DNA of 64,000 nucleotides, from assembly GCA_003241385.1 (NCBI GenBank), contig QFPO01000007.1, forward strand, positions 62,001-126,000, in the 5' to 3' direction. Shown piece by piece: positions 1 to 9,021 of the stretch. The stretch comes from Rhodanobacter denitrificans. GTDB lineage: Bacteria; Pseudomonadota; Gammaproteobacteria; Xanthomonadales; Rhodanobacteraceae. Below the pieces are notes generated by a model. It made no database searches. It had not been told where the DNA came from and saw only the letters and a list, made by a program, of their open reading frames with translations. The position numbers and the translations under genes are program-made. How positions within the stretch are numbered: the first letter of the stretch is position 1; every line of letters starts with the position of its first letter.

Positions 1-1688
1 AGTAATGGGATGTCGGTGAAGCGCTTCAGCAGGTCTTCCGACAGGGTGTGGATGATCTGCTTGGGAAGGTCATCGACCTTGAGATTCCGGAGCAGCGGCT
101 CGTGAGCCTTGCGCCATTTCCGGAAGAGGGCCGTGACCGTAGCCGCATACGCCTTGAACTCTTCGTGGGCGAGGATGGTCGCCTTGACCTTCGTCGTTTC
201 GATGCGTGGCTCGCTGTAGCCTGGGCGACCGTTTCGCTTGAACAAGGCCTTGCGCAGCGAGGGAAAGACGGTCCAATAGGCTTCGAGAGCGTCGATGTCG
301 CGGTTGGGAATGCCGCCGTTCAAATGGGCGTCGAGGTCGTGCAGGTCTTCGGGCTCGGATGAGTCGATGTAGCGGGGAATGTTGAGGTTGTAGTCGTTGG
401 AGGGATTACCGATCTCGCTGACCGGCACCATGCGCGAATAGCGCGGCAGCTCCCGCTGATGCTTGAACACGTCCACGATCCTGTGGATGTCCTGGGCGCG
501 CAGGCGGTTCTTGTTGCCGTCCTTGATGAAGCCCTTGCTGGCATCGATCATGAAGATGCCGGTGCGGGTCTGGGCATCCTCCTTGTCGATGACGAGAATG
601 CAGGCGGGAATGCCGGTGCCGTAGAACAGGTTGGTGGGCAGGCCGATAATGCCCTTGATCAAACCGCGCTGGATAAGGCTGCGGCGGATGTCAGCTTCCT
701 TGTTGCCGCGGAACAGAACGCCGTGGGGCAGAATGACGGCGCCCTTGCCCTTACTCTTGAGCGATTTGATGAGATGGAGCAGGAAAGCATAGTCGCCGTT
801 CTTGACCGGCGGAACGCCGTACTCGAAGCGGTCGAACTCGTCGTTGACCGGGTTGAGGCCGTTGGACCACGCCTTGGAGGAGAACGGTGGGTTGGCGACG
901 GCGAAGTCGAAGGTCTTGAGCGATCCGTCGGGGTTCTTGAAATGGGGGGCGGCGAGGGTGTTGCCGCGCCACAGCACGCGCGTTGGATGGCCATGAAGGA
1001 TCATGTTCATTTCAGCGAGAGCCCAGGTAGCGTTGTCCATCTCCTGGCCGTAGATGGCGAGCTTCGGCGTGGCGGCTTCGTCGGCAGCCTTGATCAGCAG
1101 TGATCCGGAGCCGCAGGTCGGGTCGTAAACCGTAGGCTGCTTCAGGCCGGCGGCGCGTTCGATGCCGATGACCTGGGCCATGATGCGCGAGACCTCAGCA
1201 GGCGTGTAGAACTGCCCCTTGCTCTTGCCGGACTCGGTGGCGAAGTGCTGCATCAGGTATTCGTAGGCATCGCCGAGCAGATCGTCGCCTTCGGCGCGGT
1301 TGGCGCGGAAGTCCAGGCCGTCGAAGATCGCCACGAGTTTGGAGAGGCGATCAACCATCTCCTTGTCCTTGCCCAGTTTTTCTTTGTCGTTGAAGTCGGC
1401 CTGGTCGATGATGCCCTTGAGGTCATTCTCCCCGGCGAGTTTGCTGATGATCTTGTTGATCCTGTCGCCGATCTCCTTGTCGCCCTTGAGCTTGACCATG
1501 TCGGCGAAGGAGCCGCCATTCGGCACTTCGATCACGGCATCTCGCTTACCGGCGTATTTGTCCGACACATACTTCATGAACAACAGCGTGAGGACGTAGT
1601 CCTTGTACTGCGAGGCATCCATGCCACCACGAAGCTCGTCGCAGCTTTGCCAAAGAGAAGAATAGAGTTGTGATTTCTTGAGGGCCAT
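1..1688 (-). CDS. hsdM: Type I restriction-modification DNA methyltransferase subunit (HsdM), 3' end beyond window
   Basis: The reading frame begins at an ATG (MALKKSQLYSSLW...) and runs open off the left edge, so about 562 residues are visible and the C-terminus is missing. It is an N6-adenine methyltransferase of the type I class. The N-terminal helical domain (residues 1-150) is followed by the AdoMet-binding motif DPTCGSG at 189-195 and the catalytic NPPF at 266-269. With HsdS (specificity) and HsdR (helicase/nuclease) it would form the modification/restriction complex; both partners would lie to the left and are not seen. The region is less GC-rich than the chromosome to the right, which suggests acquisition. 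A small HTH gene lies 45 bp upstream on the same strand. The family call is secure; whether the system is intact cannot be judged. Confidence 0.93.
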   Translation of the reverse strand, partial: MALKKSQLYSSLWQSCDELRGGMDASQYKDYVLTLLFMKYVSDKYAGKRDAVIEVPNGGSFADMVKLKGDKEIGDRINKIISKLAGENDLKGIIDQADFNDKEKLGKDKEMVDRLSKLVAIFDGLDFRANRAEGDDLLGDAYEYLMQHFATESGKSKGQFYTPAEVSRIMAQVIGIERAAGLKQPTVYDPTCGSGSLLIKAADEAATPKLAIYGQEMDNATWALAEMNMILHGHPTRVLWRGNTLAAPHFKNPDGSLKTFDFAVANPPFSSKAWSNGLNPVNDEFDRFEYGVPPVKNGDYAFLLHLIKSLKSKGKGAVILPHGVLFRGNKEADIRRSLIQRGLIKGIIGLPTNLFYGTGIPACILVIDKEDAQTRTGIFMIDASKGFIKDGNKNRLRAQDIHRIVDVFKHQRELPRYSRMVPVSEIGNPSNDYNLNIPRYIDSSEPEDLHDLDAHLNGGIPNRDIDALEAYWTVFPSLRKALFKRNGRPGYSEPRIETTKVKATILAHEEFKAYAATVTALFRKWRKAHEPLLRNLKVDDLPKQIIHTLSEDLLKRFTDIPL

Positions 1689-1733
1689 GGATCAGTTCAT
1701 TGCTTCGGTCGGTGTCTGCATCGACTGCGGGGT

Positions 1734-2063
1734 TCAGTCCAGCACGACCAGGAATTCGGTGGCCAGCGCTTCCGGCCGTACCGCGCGAGTCTCCGGGCTG
1801 CGGTGCAGCCGGACGAGGTTGTGCTGTTCCAGATTCCGCAGGGTGCGGGAGAGGTTGCTGGCGGCGCGGCCTGAAAGTTCGGCCAGTTCCTGAAGCGTCC
1901 GCGGTTGCTTGTCCCGAATCAGGCGCAAGAGCGTCCGGTTCTCATCGGACAGCACACCCGCCAGTTGACGCCATGAGGCGAACCAGATGGTTGGTGTGAG
2001 GCTTTCCGCGGGGACGCACGCTAGCCTCGAGGTACGCGACCGGATTCCCACGATCGTTCGCAT
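1734..2063 (-). CDS. Small winged-helix DNA-binding protein (MarR/TumA-like)
   Basis: A 109-residue protein whose C-terminal two thirds is a winged helix: 'TLQELAELSGRAASNLSRTLRNLEQHNLVRL' reads as helix-turn-helix plus wing (about residues 55-90). It resembles the HVO_A0114/TumA-type putative DNA-binding proteins, some of which are antitoxins of TumE (DUF6516) toxins. A purine-rich Shine-Dalgarno (AGGGAGGGGG) precedes the ATG. No TumE-like frame is visible in the roughly 300 bp upstream, so a complete toxin-antitoxin pair is not supported here. It is co-directional with hsdM, 45 bp away, and could act as a controller of the restriction-modification operon or be an orphan antitoxin. Function is inferred from fold only. 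Confidence 0.6.
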   Translation of the reverse strand: MRTIVGIRSRTSRLACVPAESLTPTIWFASWRQLAGVLSDENRTLLRLIRDKQPRTLQELAELSGRAASNLSRTLRNLEQHNLVRLHRSPETRAVRPEALATEFLVVLD

Positions 2064-2375
2064 CGGCGCCCCCTCCCTTGTGGTCGGGGGATATTATCAT
2101 GCGGACACAGTAAACCCTATCGCTCCAGAGCGGGGCGCAACAGGCCTCGGTCAGGTTCTAAGCTCGGAGCCGAGACGCGTCCTTTCGTCTTTCTAACCAA
2201 AAGCTGAACTGTGGCTGCGTGGTGAAATATCCAGACAGCGCCTCGTATACCTCCTGTTCCCCGTTTGACCGTCAGCGATCAAGCTCATGCAGCGCTATAA
2301 ATTGGGGGTATGGCTGGGGGTATCGCTAAGAGATACAAGTTACAAATATCGTAAATTCAATAGGTTAAGCCTTAA
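2064..2375. other. Intergenic segment at the edge of the accessory region
   Basis: These 312 bases hold no convincing gene on either strand. The left part would contain the promoter of the small HTH gene. From about 2200 the sequence is AT-richer than its surroundings and contains the paired TGGGGGTAT repeats listed separately. The chromosomal-type xthA gene begins immediately after. I read the segment as the junction between an acquired restriction-modification block and the core chromosome; no integrase or tRNA gene is seen. Confidence 0.45.
2303..2323 (+). repeat. Direct repeat TGGGGGTAT x2, candidate integrase arm or attachment sequence
   Basis: TGGGGGTAT occurs at 2303-2311 and again at 2315-2323, a 12-bp step, in an AT-rich non-coding stretch at the edge of the type I methylase block. 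From memory, G-run/TAT repeats of this type are seen beside tyrosine-integrase islands as arm-type sites or island ends. No integrase gene is in the window, so the role is inference. Confidence 0.35.
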
Positions 2376-3146
2376 ATGAAGATCGCCACCTGGAACGTCA
2401 ACTCGCTCAACGTGCGCCTGCCGCATCTGCAGCAGTGGGCCGCGGCGGCCGCGCCGGACATCCTGGCGCTGCAGGAAACCAAGCTCGAGGACGGCAAGTT
2501 CCCGCGCGAGGCGATCGAGGCGCTCGGCTATCACGCCGCGTTCTCGGGCCAGAAGACCTACAACGGCGTCGCCGTGCTGGCGCGCCAGCCGATCGAGGAC
2601 GTCGTGACTGATCTGCCGGGGCTGGACGATCCGCAGCGGCGCATCCTGGTCGCGACCGTCGGCGATCTGCGCATCGCCAATCTCTACGTCGTCAACGGCC
2701 AGGCGGTCGGCAGCGAGAAGTACGCCTACAAGCTCGACTGGCTGGCCAAGGTCACGCGTTTTCTCGAAGGCGAGCTGCGCAACGATCCACGCCTGATCGT
2801 GCTCGGCGATTTCAACATCGCGCCGGACGATCGCGACGTGCACGATCCGGTCGCCTGGCATGAGCAGATCCTGTGCTCGACGCCCGAGCGCGACGCGCTG
2901 CGGCGCATGCTCGATCTGGGGCTGCTCGACAGCTTCCGCCTGTTCGACGCCGAGCCGGGCCGCTACAGCTGGTGGGACTACCGCCAGGCCGGCTTCCGCC
3001 GCGACCTCGGCCTGCGGATCGACCTGGTCCTGGCCAGCGAACGCTTGAAGGCACGCGCGCGTGCCGCCACTATCGACCGCACGCCCCGCGCCTGGGACCG
3101 ACCCTCGGACCACGCGCCCGCCCTGCTGGAACTTGCCGATGACTGA
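2376..3146 (+). CDS. xthA: Exodeoxyribonuclease III
   Basis: A 256-residue member of the exonuclease III/AP-endonuclease family that cleaves abasic sites and removes 3'-blocking groups in base-excision repair. The N-terminus MKIATWNVNSLNVRLPHL, the ETKLED motif (metal-binding Glu about residue 34), GDFNIAPDDRDVHDP (about 147-161) and the C-terminal SDHAPALL (catalytic Asp-His) are all present, so it should be active. Length fits the family. It overlaps the next gene by 8 nt (ATGACTGA), implying translational coupling with the UPF0149 protein. Confidence 0.95.
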   Translation: MKIATWNVNSLNVRLPHLQQWAAAAAPDILALQETKLEDGKFPREAIEALGYHAAFSGQKTYNGVAVLARQPIEDVVTDLPGLDDPQRRILVATVGDLRIANLYVVNGQAVGSEKYAYKLDWLAKVTRFLEGELRNDPRLIVLGDFNIAPDDRDVHDPVAWHEQILCSTPERDALRRMLDLGLLDSFRLFDAEPGRYSWWDYRQAGFRRDLGLRIDLVLASERLKARARAATIDRTPRAWDRPSDHAPALLELADD

Positions 3147-3807
3147 ACACGACTGGCCCTCTTCTCCGAGTGACAACGAGCTGGAAGAACTGGACCAGTT
3201 CCTGCGCGCGCACGGCGGCGAGGAAGACCTGCTGCTCGACGGCGTGCACGGCCTGCTGACCGCGCTGGCGATCGGCCCGGTGCCGGCCAAGCCGGAGGAA
3301 TGGCTGCCCGATGTGCTGCACGAGCCGTTCATCGACCCGGAGCAGGGTCAGCGCGTCCTGCATCTGCTGGCGCATCTGAACGATTCGATCGCGCCGGAAC
3401 TGGAAACCGGCGCCTACGAGCCGATCCTCGGCGAGATCGACGACGACGATGGCAGCACGATCTATACCGCGCGCGGCTGGTGCGAAGGCTTCAGCCGCGG
3501 CATCGACCTGCGCGCCTCGGCCTGGGAATCGCGCCTGGGCAGCGACACGCAGCTGATGGAGCTGCTCGGTCCAATCATCGCGCTGGCGATCGACGACGGC
3601 GTGTTCGAGGCCGATGCCGAGTTCGCCGAGCTCAGCGACGAGGAGTACGACGAGTGCCTGGCCCATATCCCGGGCGTCGTCGCCGCGGTCGCCGAGTACT
3701 GGCGCAACCATCCGCCGAGCGCCGAGGAGCAGCGTGCCGCCCAGGATGCCGCGGCCAGCCGGCGGCCCGGCATGCAGCGCCGTCGCGGCGGCCGCACGCT
3801 GCACTGA
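3139..3807 (+). CDS. UPF0149 / YecA-family protein
   Basis: A 222-residue acidic, largely helical protein of the UPF0149 (YgfB/YecA) family: the 'EELDQFLRAHGGEEDLLLDGVHGLLTALAIGPVPAKPEEWLP' block at the N-terminus and the 'GWCEGF..G' segment are typical. The ATG inside the xthA stop region was chosen because it gives the family N-terminus; an upstream in-frame start lies within xthA. The C-terminal tail is basic (RRPGMQRRRGGR) but lacks the Cys-rich SEC-C zinc motif of some YecA proteins. The molecular role of the family is not established. Confidence 0.85.
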   Translation: MTEHDWPSSPSDNELEELDQFLRAHGGEEDLLLDGVHGLLTALAIGPVPAKPEEWLPDVLHEPFIDPEQGQRVLHLLAHLNDSIAPELETGAYEPILGEIDDDDGSTIYTARGWCEGFSRGIDLRASAWESRLGSDTQLMELLGPIIALAIDDGVFEADAEFAELSDEEYDECLAHIPGVVAAVAEYWRNHPPSAEEQRAAQDAAASRRPGMQRRRGGRTLH

Positions 3808-3935
3808 GGCTGGCCGCGCGCCGCGCGCCGCGCGGCGATTGTTCACGCGGGCGCGCCAGCGCGTCCACGCCGCGGCGCTTGAGCGCGGCCATGCGCGTCG
3901 ACATCTTGGACGCTTCATCGTTTCGGAGTGTCGCC

Positions 3936-4802
3936 ATGTCCGCAGTCCCCAGCCTTCCGGTGTCCGACCGCCGCGTGCTCCAGCTCGTGCGCGGCCAGCC
4001 CACGTCCGACGGCGCCGGCGTCAAGCTCACCCGCGTCATCGGCCAGCGCGCGCTGGAGATGCTCGATCCGTTCCTGATGCTCGACGAGTTCCGGTCCGAC
4101 CAGGCCGGCGACTATCTGGCCGGCTTCCCGAACCATCCGCACCGCGGCTTCGAGACCGTCACCTATATGCTGGCCGGCCGCATGCGCCACGGCGACAACC
4201 AGGGCAACTCGGGCCTGCTGACGCCGGGCAGCGTGCAGTGGATGACGGCCGGCCGCGGCATCGTGCATTCGGAGATGCCCGAACAGGAAGACGGCCTGAT
4301 GTGGGGCTTCCAGCTGTGGGTCAACCTGCCGGCCGCCGACAAGATGACCGCGCCGCGCTATCAGGACATCGCGCCGGAGCGGATTCCCGAGCGCACGACC
4401 GCCTCCGGCGCGCAGGTCCGCGTGATCGCCGGGCGTTTCGAGGACGCGCAGGGTCCGGTCGACGCGGCCGCGACGGCGCCGGTCTATCTCGACGTCGCGC
4501 TGCCGGCCGGCGGCTCGCAGAGCCTGCCGGTTCCGGCCGGCCACAACGCGTTCGTCTACGTGTTCGAGGGCGAGGTCGCGGTCGGGCCGGAAGGAGCCGC
4601 GCAGACGGTCGCGCGCGGCGAGCTCGCGGTGCTCGGTCGCGGCGGCGACGTCACGGTGGCCGCCGGCGCGCAGCCGGGACGGCTGATCCTGGTCGCCGGC
4701 AAGCCGCTCGGCGAGCCGGTCGCCAAGTACGGTCCGTTCGTGATGAACACACAGGACGAGATCGTCGCGGCGATCCGCGACTTCCAGGCCGGTCGCTTCT
4801 GA
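3936..4802 (+). CDS. Pirin family protein (bicupin)
   Basis: A 288-residue pirin. The N-terminal cupin contains 'LDPFLMLDEF', 'GFPNHPHRGFETVTYML' and 'GSVQWMTAGRGIVHSEMP', which supply the metal-binding His/His/His/Glu set; the C-terminal cupin spans about residues 165-285. Bacterial pirins are iron-binding proteins, some with quercetinase activity or roles as redox-sensitive modulators; the substrate here is unknown. It stands alone on the plus strand and ends at a long hairpin shared with the convergent peptidase gene. Confidence 0.9.
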   Translation: MSAVPSLPVSDRRVLQLVRGQPTSDGAGVKLTRVIGQRALEMLDPFLMLDEFRSDQAGDYLAGFPNHPHRGFETVTYMLAGRMRHGDNQGNSGLLTPGSVQWMTAGRGIVHSEMPEQEDGLMWGFQLWVNLPAADKMTAPRYQDIAPERIPERTTASGAQVRVIAGRFEDAQGPVDAAATAPVYLDVALPAGGSQSLPVPAGHNAFVYVFEGEVAVGPEGAAQTVARGELAVLGRGGDVTVAAGAQPGRLILVAGKPLGEPVAKYGPFVMNTQDEIVAAIRDFQAGRF

Positions 4803-4807
4803 ACGGG

Positions 4808-4834
4808 ACGGCCCGCGGCGACGCCGCGGGCCGT
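4808..4834. terminator. Perfect GC hairpin between convergent genes
   Basis: ACGGCCCGCGGCG at 4808-4820 is perfectly complementary to 4822-4834. The hairpin sits between the stop of the pirin gene and the stop of the S9 peptidase gene. It has no T-tract, so it is a candidate bidirectional transcription end or 3' RNA stabiliser rather than a classical intrinsic terminator. Confidence 0.5.
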
Positions 4835-4850
4835 GCGGCGCACGGTTGCC

Positions 4851-7085
4851 TCAGCGAGCGGGCTCCGGCCGCTTGAGCTTGCGGTCGAGGAAGTCGGTGA
4901 TCAGCGTGTAGACGTGCATGCGCATCGCCGGCGTCGACAGGCCGTGCTTGCCGCCCGGATAGGTCATCAGCTCGAACTGCGTGCCCTTGTCCTGCAGCGC
5001 GGCCATCAGCCGTGTCGAATGCGTGAACAGCACGTTGTCGTCGGCCATGCCGTGCACCAGCAGCAGCGGCGCGTTGAAGCCGTCGAGCCACGCGAACGGC
5101 GTGCTGCGGATGTAGCCGGCCGGGTTGTCGGCCGGGGTGGACAGATAGCGCTCGGTGTAATGCGTGTCGTACAGCGACCAGTCGGTGACCGGCGCGACCG
5201 CGACGCCGGCCGCGATCTCGTCGGAGCCCTTGCTCAGCATCATCGTGGTCAGATAGCCGCCGTAGCTCCAGCCGAACACGCCGATCCGCGCCGCGTCGAC
5301 GAACGGCTGCTCCTTGAGCCAGCGAATGCCGGTCAGCTGGTCGGCTACCTCGGCGTCGCCGAGCTGGCGGTGGATCGCGTCGGAGAACTGCCGGCCGCGC
5401 CGCGCCATGCCGCGGTTGTCGAGCGTGAAGACGACGTAGCCGCGCTGCGCCATGTACTGGTTGAAATGATCGCCCCAGCTGCGCTTGACGGTCTGCACGC
5501 CGGGGCCGCCGTAGTAGAACACCAGGACCGGCCGGCGTTCGACCTCTGCGCCGGGCGCGTCGGCCGGGCGATACAGGCGATAGTGCAGGGTCTGTCCGTC
5601 GTCGGACTGGAGCGTGCCGAACTCAGGCTCGACGAACGCGCCGCGGAAGCGCGCGTACGGATGCCGCGCGTCGAGGCGGTTCTCCTCGATCCACGCCAGA
5701 CGGCTGCCGTCGGGCTTGCGCACGCTGACCTGCGGCGGCGTGTGCGGATCGCTGAAGGTGTCGACGTAGAACGCGCCGTTCTTCGCGAACGTCGCCGCAT
5801 GCGTGCCGTCCTCGCGGCTGATCCGCTGCGGACGGTCGGCGCTGGAGCCGTCGAGCTTGAGCGCGTAGATCTGCGTGTCCGGCACGAAATCGCGGTTGGA
5901 CGTCACGTAGACCAGGCCGTCCTTCTCGTCGACGGCGGCGACACCGTCCAGATTCCAGTCGCCGCGGCTGATCGCATGCTTGAGCGTGCCGTCGAGGTCG
6001 TACAGGTAAAGATGGTGGAAGCCGGTGCGCTCGCTGCCCCAGACGAAGGCGTCGCGCTTGGCGAGAAAATGCAGATCGTCGTTGAGCTCGACCCAAGTCT
6101 GGCTGGTCTCGCTGAGCACGGTGCGCTGCTCGAGCGTCGCCACGTCGACCAGCTTGAGGTCCAGGCGCTTCTGGTCGCGCGGCTGGATCTGGTAGGACAG
6201 GCGCCGCGCATCGGGCAGCCATTTGACGCGCGCGAGGTAGATGTCGCGATCCTCGCCCAGATCGATCCAGCGCACGTCGCCGCCGTCGGGCGTGACCAGG
6301 CCGAGCCGGGTTTCGACGTTCGGCTGTCCGGCCGCCGGATAGCGCTGCTCGATCAGCTCGGCGCGCTCGGCGTAGATCTCCATGCGCCGCACCACCGGCA
6401 CCGCGGCTTCGTCGTAGCGCTGGAATGCGATCGCCGAATCGTCGGGCGCCCACCAGTAGCCCTCGTCGCGATGCATCTCCTCCTGCGCGATGAACTCGGC
6501 CTCGCCGTTATGGATCGTGCCGCCGCCGTCGCGGGTCAGCCGCCGGCGGGTGCCGGACGTGAGGTCGATCACCCACAGATCCTGTTCGCGCACGAACGAG
6601 ACGTAGCCGCCGGCCGGCGAGATCTGCGGCGCGATGAACTCGCCGCCGGTGTCGAGCTTGCGCAGCGGATGCTCGGTCGCGCGCAGGTCGTACAGGTACA
6701 GCGCGCCGCCGATCGGAAACAGCAGGCGCGTGCCGTCCGGTGACCAGTGGTAGTCGACGATGCCGCTCAGGCTCGCCATGCGCGCACGTTCGCGGCGCGC
6801 GCGCTCGGCCTCGCCGAGCTCCTGTTCGGCTTCGGCGAGGCTATCGGCGTCGACCAGCAGCCGCGTGCGCTGCTCCTTGACGTGGTACTCCCAGAGGTCG
6901 AGCCGGTTCTGGTCGCCGGCCTTGGGGCGCAGGAAGGTCACGCGCTGACCGTCCGGCGACACCTTGAGACTGCGCGGGACCGGCCCGTCGAGGCCGCCGC
7001 CTTCGTAGATGCTCGACAGATCGAGCTTCCCGGCCATCGCCGGCACTCCGGCCGCCATCGTCACGGCCAACAACAACGCTCGCAT
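4851..7085 (-). CDS. S9 family peptidase, dipeptidyl-peptidase IV type
   Basis: A 744-residue exported serine peptidase. The ATG at 7085 gives a signal peptide (MRALLLAVTMAAGVPAMAG) and has GGGAGA just upstream; longer in-frame extensions look like shadow sequence. Residues about 30-480 form the DPP-IV beta-propeller (repeated WSPDG/YLYDL patterns, plus the EAEFIAQEEM glutamate motif used to hold the peptide N-terminus). The alpha/beta-hydrolase domain carries Ser607 in GWSYGGY, Asp682 in HGMADDNV and His714 in GGKHGL. The expected activity is periplasmic release of Xaa-Pro or similar dipeptides. The gene is monocistronic. Confidence 0.93.
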   Translation of the reverse strand: MRALLLAVTMAAGVPAMAGKLDLSSIYEGGGLDGPVPRSLKVSPDGQRVTFLRPKAGDQNRLDLWEYHVKEQRTRLLVDADSLAEAEQELGEAERARRERARMASLSGIVDYHWSPDGTRLLFPIGGALYLYDLRATEHPLRKLDTGGEFIAPQISPAGGYVSFVREQDLWVIDLTSGTRRRLTRDGGGTIHNGEAEFIAQEEMHRDEGYWWAPDDSAIAFQRYDEAAVPVVRRMEIYAERAELIEQRYPAAGQPNVETRLGLVTPDGGDVRWIDLGEDRDIYLARVKWLPDARRLSYQIQPRDQKRLDLKLVDVATLEQRTVLSETSQTWVELNDDLHFLAKRDAFVWGSERTGFHHLYLYDLDGTLKHAISRGDWNLDGVAAVDEKDGLVYVTSNRDFVPDTQIYALKLDGSSADRPQRISREDGTHAATFAKNGAFYVDTFSDPHTPPQVSVRKPDGSRLAWIEENRLDARHPYARFRGAFVEPEFGTLQSDDGQTLHYRLYRPADAPGAEVERRPVLVFYYGGPGVQTVKRSWGDHFNQYMAQRGYVVFTLDNRGMARRGRQFSDAIHRQLGDAEVADQLTGIRWLKEQPFVDAARIGVFGWSYGGYLTTMMLSKGSDEIAAGVAVAPVTDWSLYDTHYTERYLSTPADNPAGYIRSTPFAWLDGFNAPLLLVHGMADDNVLFTHSTRLMAALQDKGTQFELMTYPGGKHGLSTPAMRMHVYTLITDFLDRKLKRPEPAR

Positions 7086-7216
7086 CGCATTCTCCCGTGG
7101 AAGCGGCATTATCGCCGCGTTCGCGCGGTCCGGCGTGCACGGCTGTATTCGCCGCTGGGCACGAGGGCACCCGCCATGCGGGAATCCGCGCGTCGATCCG
7201 TTGTCCACAGTCGACC

Positions 7217-8203
7217 ATGCCGACCACCAACGCCGCCTTGCTGGCCCGCCGACTCGAGGATCGCCGCCGCTGGCGCAGCGGCTGGCGGCGGCCGGCCGTG
7301 GTCGCCACCGCGGCCGGTCTCGGGCTCGCGCTCGGCGCCGCGGCCCTGCTCGCACCGGTCGCCGGCGCACGCGATCTGATCGAATCGGCCCTCGCGCATC
7401 CGGAGCGCAGCCTCGGCCTCGTCACGCTGCTGGCCGGCCTGCGCGCGCTGCGGCTGCGCCGGCGCTGGCTCGCCGAGCGGCCGCGCAGTTGGCTCGGCGC
7501 GCTGCCGATCGCACCGACGCAGGCCGTGCGAGCCGATGCCTGGCGCCTGGCCGGCGCGCAGCTGCCGGTGCTGGCCACTGCGCTGGCCGGCCTCGCAATC
7601 GCGACGGTGGCCGGCGGCAGTGCACATGGGTCGGCGACGCTGGCCGCGCTGATCGGCGCCGGGATCGTCGTCGGCAGCTTCGCCGGCGGCCTGCTCGGGC
7701 GGCGGCCGGCCGTGCCGCGCGCGTCGCGTGCCTTGCGCACCGCCGTCTCGGCGACGGCCCGTCCGGCGTCGGGCTGGACGGTGCTGGCGACATGGCCGCT
7801 TCGGCAGGCACGCGCGCAGGCCGACCCGGGCCTGCACGCGCGCGTGTTCGGCGTCCTGCTGCTGGCACTGCCGATCGGCTCGGCGATCGGCGACGTGCTC
7901 GCGCTGCTGCTCGGCCTCGCCGGGGCGCTCGCCGCGATCGAGTGCCTGCGCGGCCTGCTCGCGGTGCTGGCCGGCGCCGGCTGGCTGCGCAGCGCGGCGT
8001 TCGCACCGCGGCGCCTGGCATTCGCGCTGATCGTGCCGACGCTGGCCGTCGTCGCCGCGATCGCGTTCGCGACCGGCTGCGCACTCGCCGGGGCGCTGGC
8101 GCCGCACGAAGCGCTCGTGATCGGGCTCGGCGGCAGCCTGCTCGCCGCCGGTATCGCCCTCGCCGCCTGGCGCGGCCACGATCCGACCCGGCCGATCCGA
8201 TGA
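7217..8203 (+). CDS. Integral membrane protein, likely ABC transporter permease partner
   Basis: A 328-residue Ala/Leu-rich protein with about eight hydrophobic segments and an Arg-rich start (LLARRLEDRRRWRSGWRR). I do not recognise a named family. Its stop overlaps the start of an ABC ATPase gene by four bases (ATGA), which strongly suggests it is the membrane subunit of that transporter. The arrangement resembles small two-gene ABC-2-like exporters, but the substrate is unknown. The start was set at the ATG beginning MPTTNAALLARRL; an upstream in-frame extension is arginine-rich shadow. Confidence 0.6.
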   Translation: MPTTNAALLARRLEDRRRWRSGWRRPAVVATAAGLGLALGAAALLAPVAGARDLIESALAHPERSLGLVTLLAGLRALRLRRRWLAERPRSWLGALPIAPTQAVRADAWRLAGAQLPVLATALAGLAIATVAGGSAHGSATLAALIGAGIVVGSFAGGLLGRRPAVPRASRALRTAVSATARPASGWTVLATWPLRQARAQADPGLHARVFGVLLLALPIGSAIGDVLALLLGLAGALAAIECLRGLLAVLAGAGWLRSAAFAPRRLAFALIVPTLAVVAAIAFATGCALAGALAPHEALVIGLGGSLLAAGIALAAWRGHDPTRPIR

Positions 8204-8940
8204 CGCATCCGGCCCTGCATCTGCGTGCACTGGAGGCCGGCTATGCCGGACCGCGGCCGCTGCGCGTGCTGCACGCGCTCGATCTGCACGTGCCGCGCGG
8301 CGAATGGCTCGGCGTGCTCGGCCCGAACGGCAGCGGCAAGAGCACGCTGCTGGACTGCCTGGCCGGCCGTCATGCCGGCACCGGCACGATCCTGATCGAC
8401 GGCGTGTCGCTGGCCGACGAGCCGCTGCGCGCACGCATGCGGCTGGGCTATGCGGTCGCGCCGGAGTCGCTGCCGGCCGTCCTGAGCGGCCGCGAATGCC
8501 TGGCCGTGCACGCGGCCGCGCGCGGCCTGGACGCCGCCGACCGGCCCGTGCTCGAACTCGCCGAGTCGCTGCGCCTCGCGGCGCGCCTCGACGACCCGGT
8601 CGCGACCTATTCCTACGGCATGCGCCAGAAGCTCGGCGTATTGCTCGCGCTGATCGGCGAGCCGGCCCTGATCGTGCTCGACGAATCGTTCAACGGCCTC
8701 GATCCGGCTTCGAGCCTCGTGCTCAAGCGCCACCTGCGCGCACGCACCGACGCCGGCCGCTGCGGCATCGTGCTGGCCACGCATGCGCTGGACATCGTCG
8801 AACGCTGGGTCGACCGCGCGGTCGTGCTGCACGCCGGCCGCTTCGTCGGCGAATGGGACCGCGTCGCGCTCGACGCGCTGCGCGACGGCGTCGGCCTCGA
8901 GGTCGCGATGGCCGAGGCGATCGGCGACCGCATCGGCTGA
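8200..8940 (+). CDS. ABC transporter ATP-binding protein
   Basis: A 246-residue nucleotide-binding subunit. Walker A is GPNGSGKST (41-49), the signature region is SYGMRQK (138-144), Walker B with catalytic Glu is IVLDE (158-162) and the H-loop His is 195 in ATHALD. Two deviations stand out: the signature is SYGMR rather than LSGGQ, and Walker B is followed by Ser (LDESFNGLDP) instead of Pro. Both are tolerated in ABC-2 exporter ATPases. It is translationally coupled to the upstream membrane protein, with which it probably forms an exporter of unknown cargo. Confidence 0.88.
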   Translation: MTHPALHLRALEAGYAGPRPLRVLHALDLHVPRGEWLGVLGPNGSGKSTLLDCLAGRHAGTGTILIDGVSLADEPLRARMRLGYAVAPESLPAVLSGRECLAVHAAARGLDAADRPVLELAESLRLAARLDDPVATYSYGMRQKLGVLLALIGEPALIVLDESFNGLDPASSLVLKRHLRARTDAGRCGIVLATHALDIVERWVDRAVVLHAGRFVGEWDRVALDALRDGVGLEVAMAEAIGDRIG

Positions 8941-9021
8941 GGCGCGGCCCTCAGGTCACGCGTGCACGCGGCGCGAAGGCCGCTCGCACGTGCGGCCGCG
9001 AGAATGCCCGATCGGTGCAGC

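Noticed and set aside
2064..2340. Search for a TumE-type toxin partner of the small HTH protein
   Set aside because: No frame with the expected length or sequence character was found on either strand.
7201..7209. TTGTCCACA, a one-mismatch DnaA box just before the ABC membrane protein gene
   Set aside because: Single and isolated, more than 20 kb from the origin; expected by chance.
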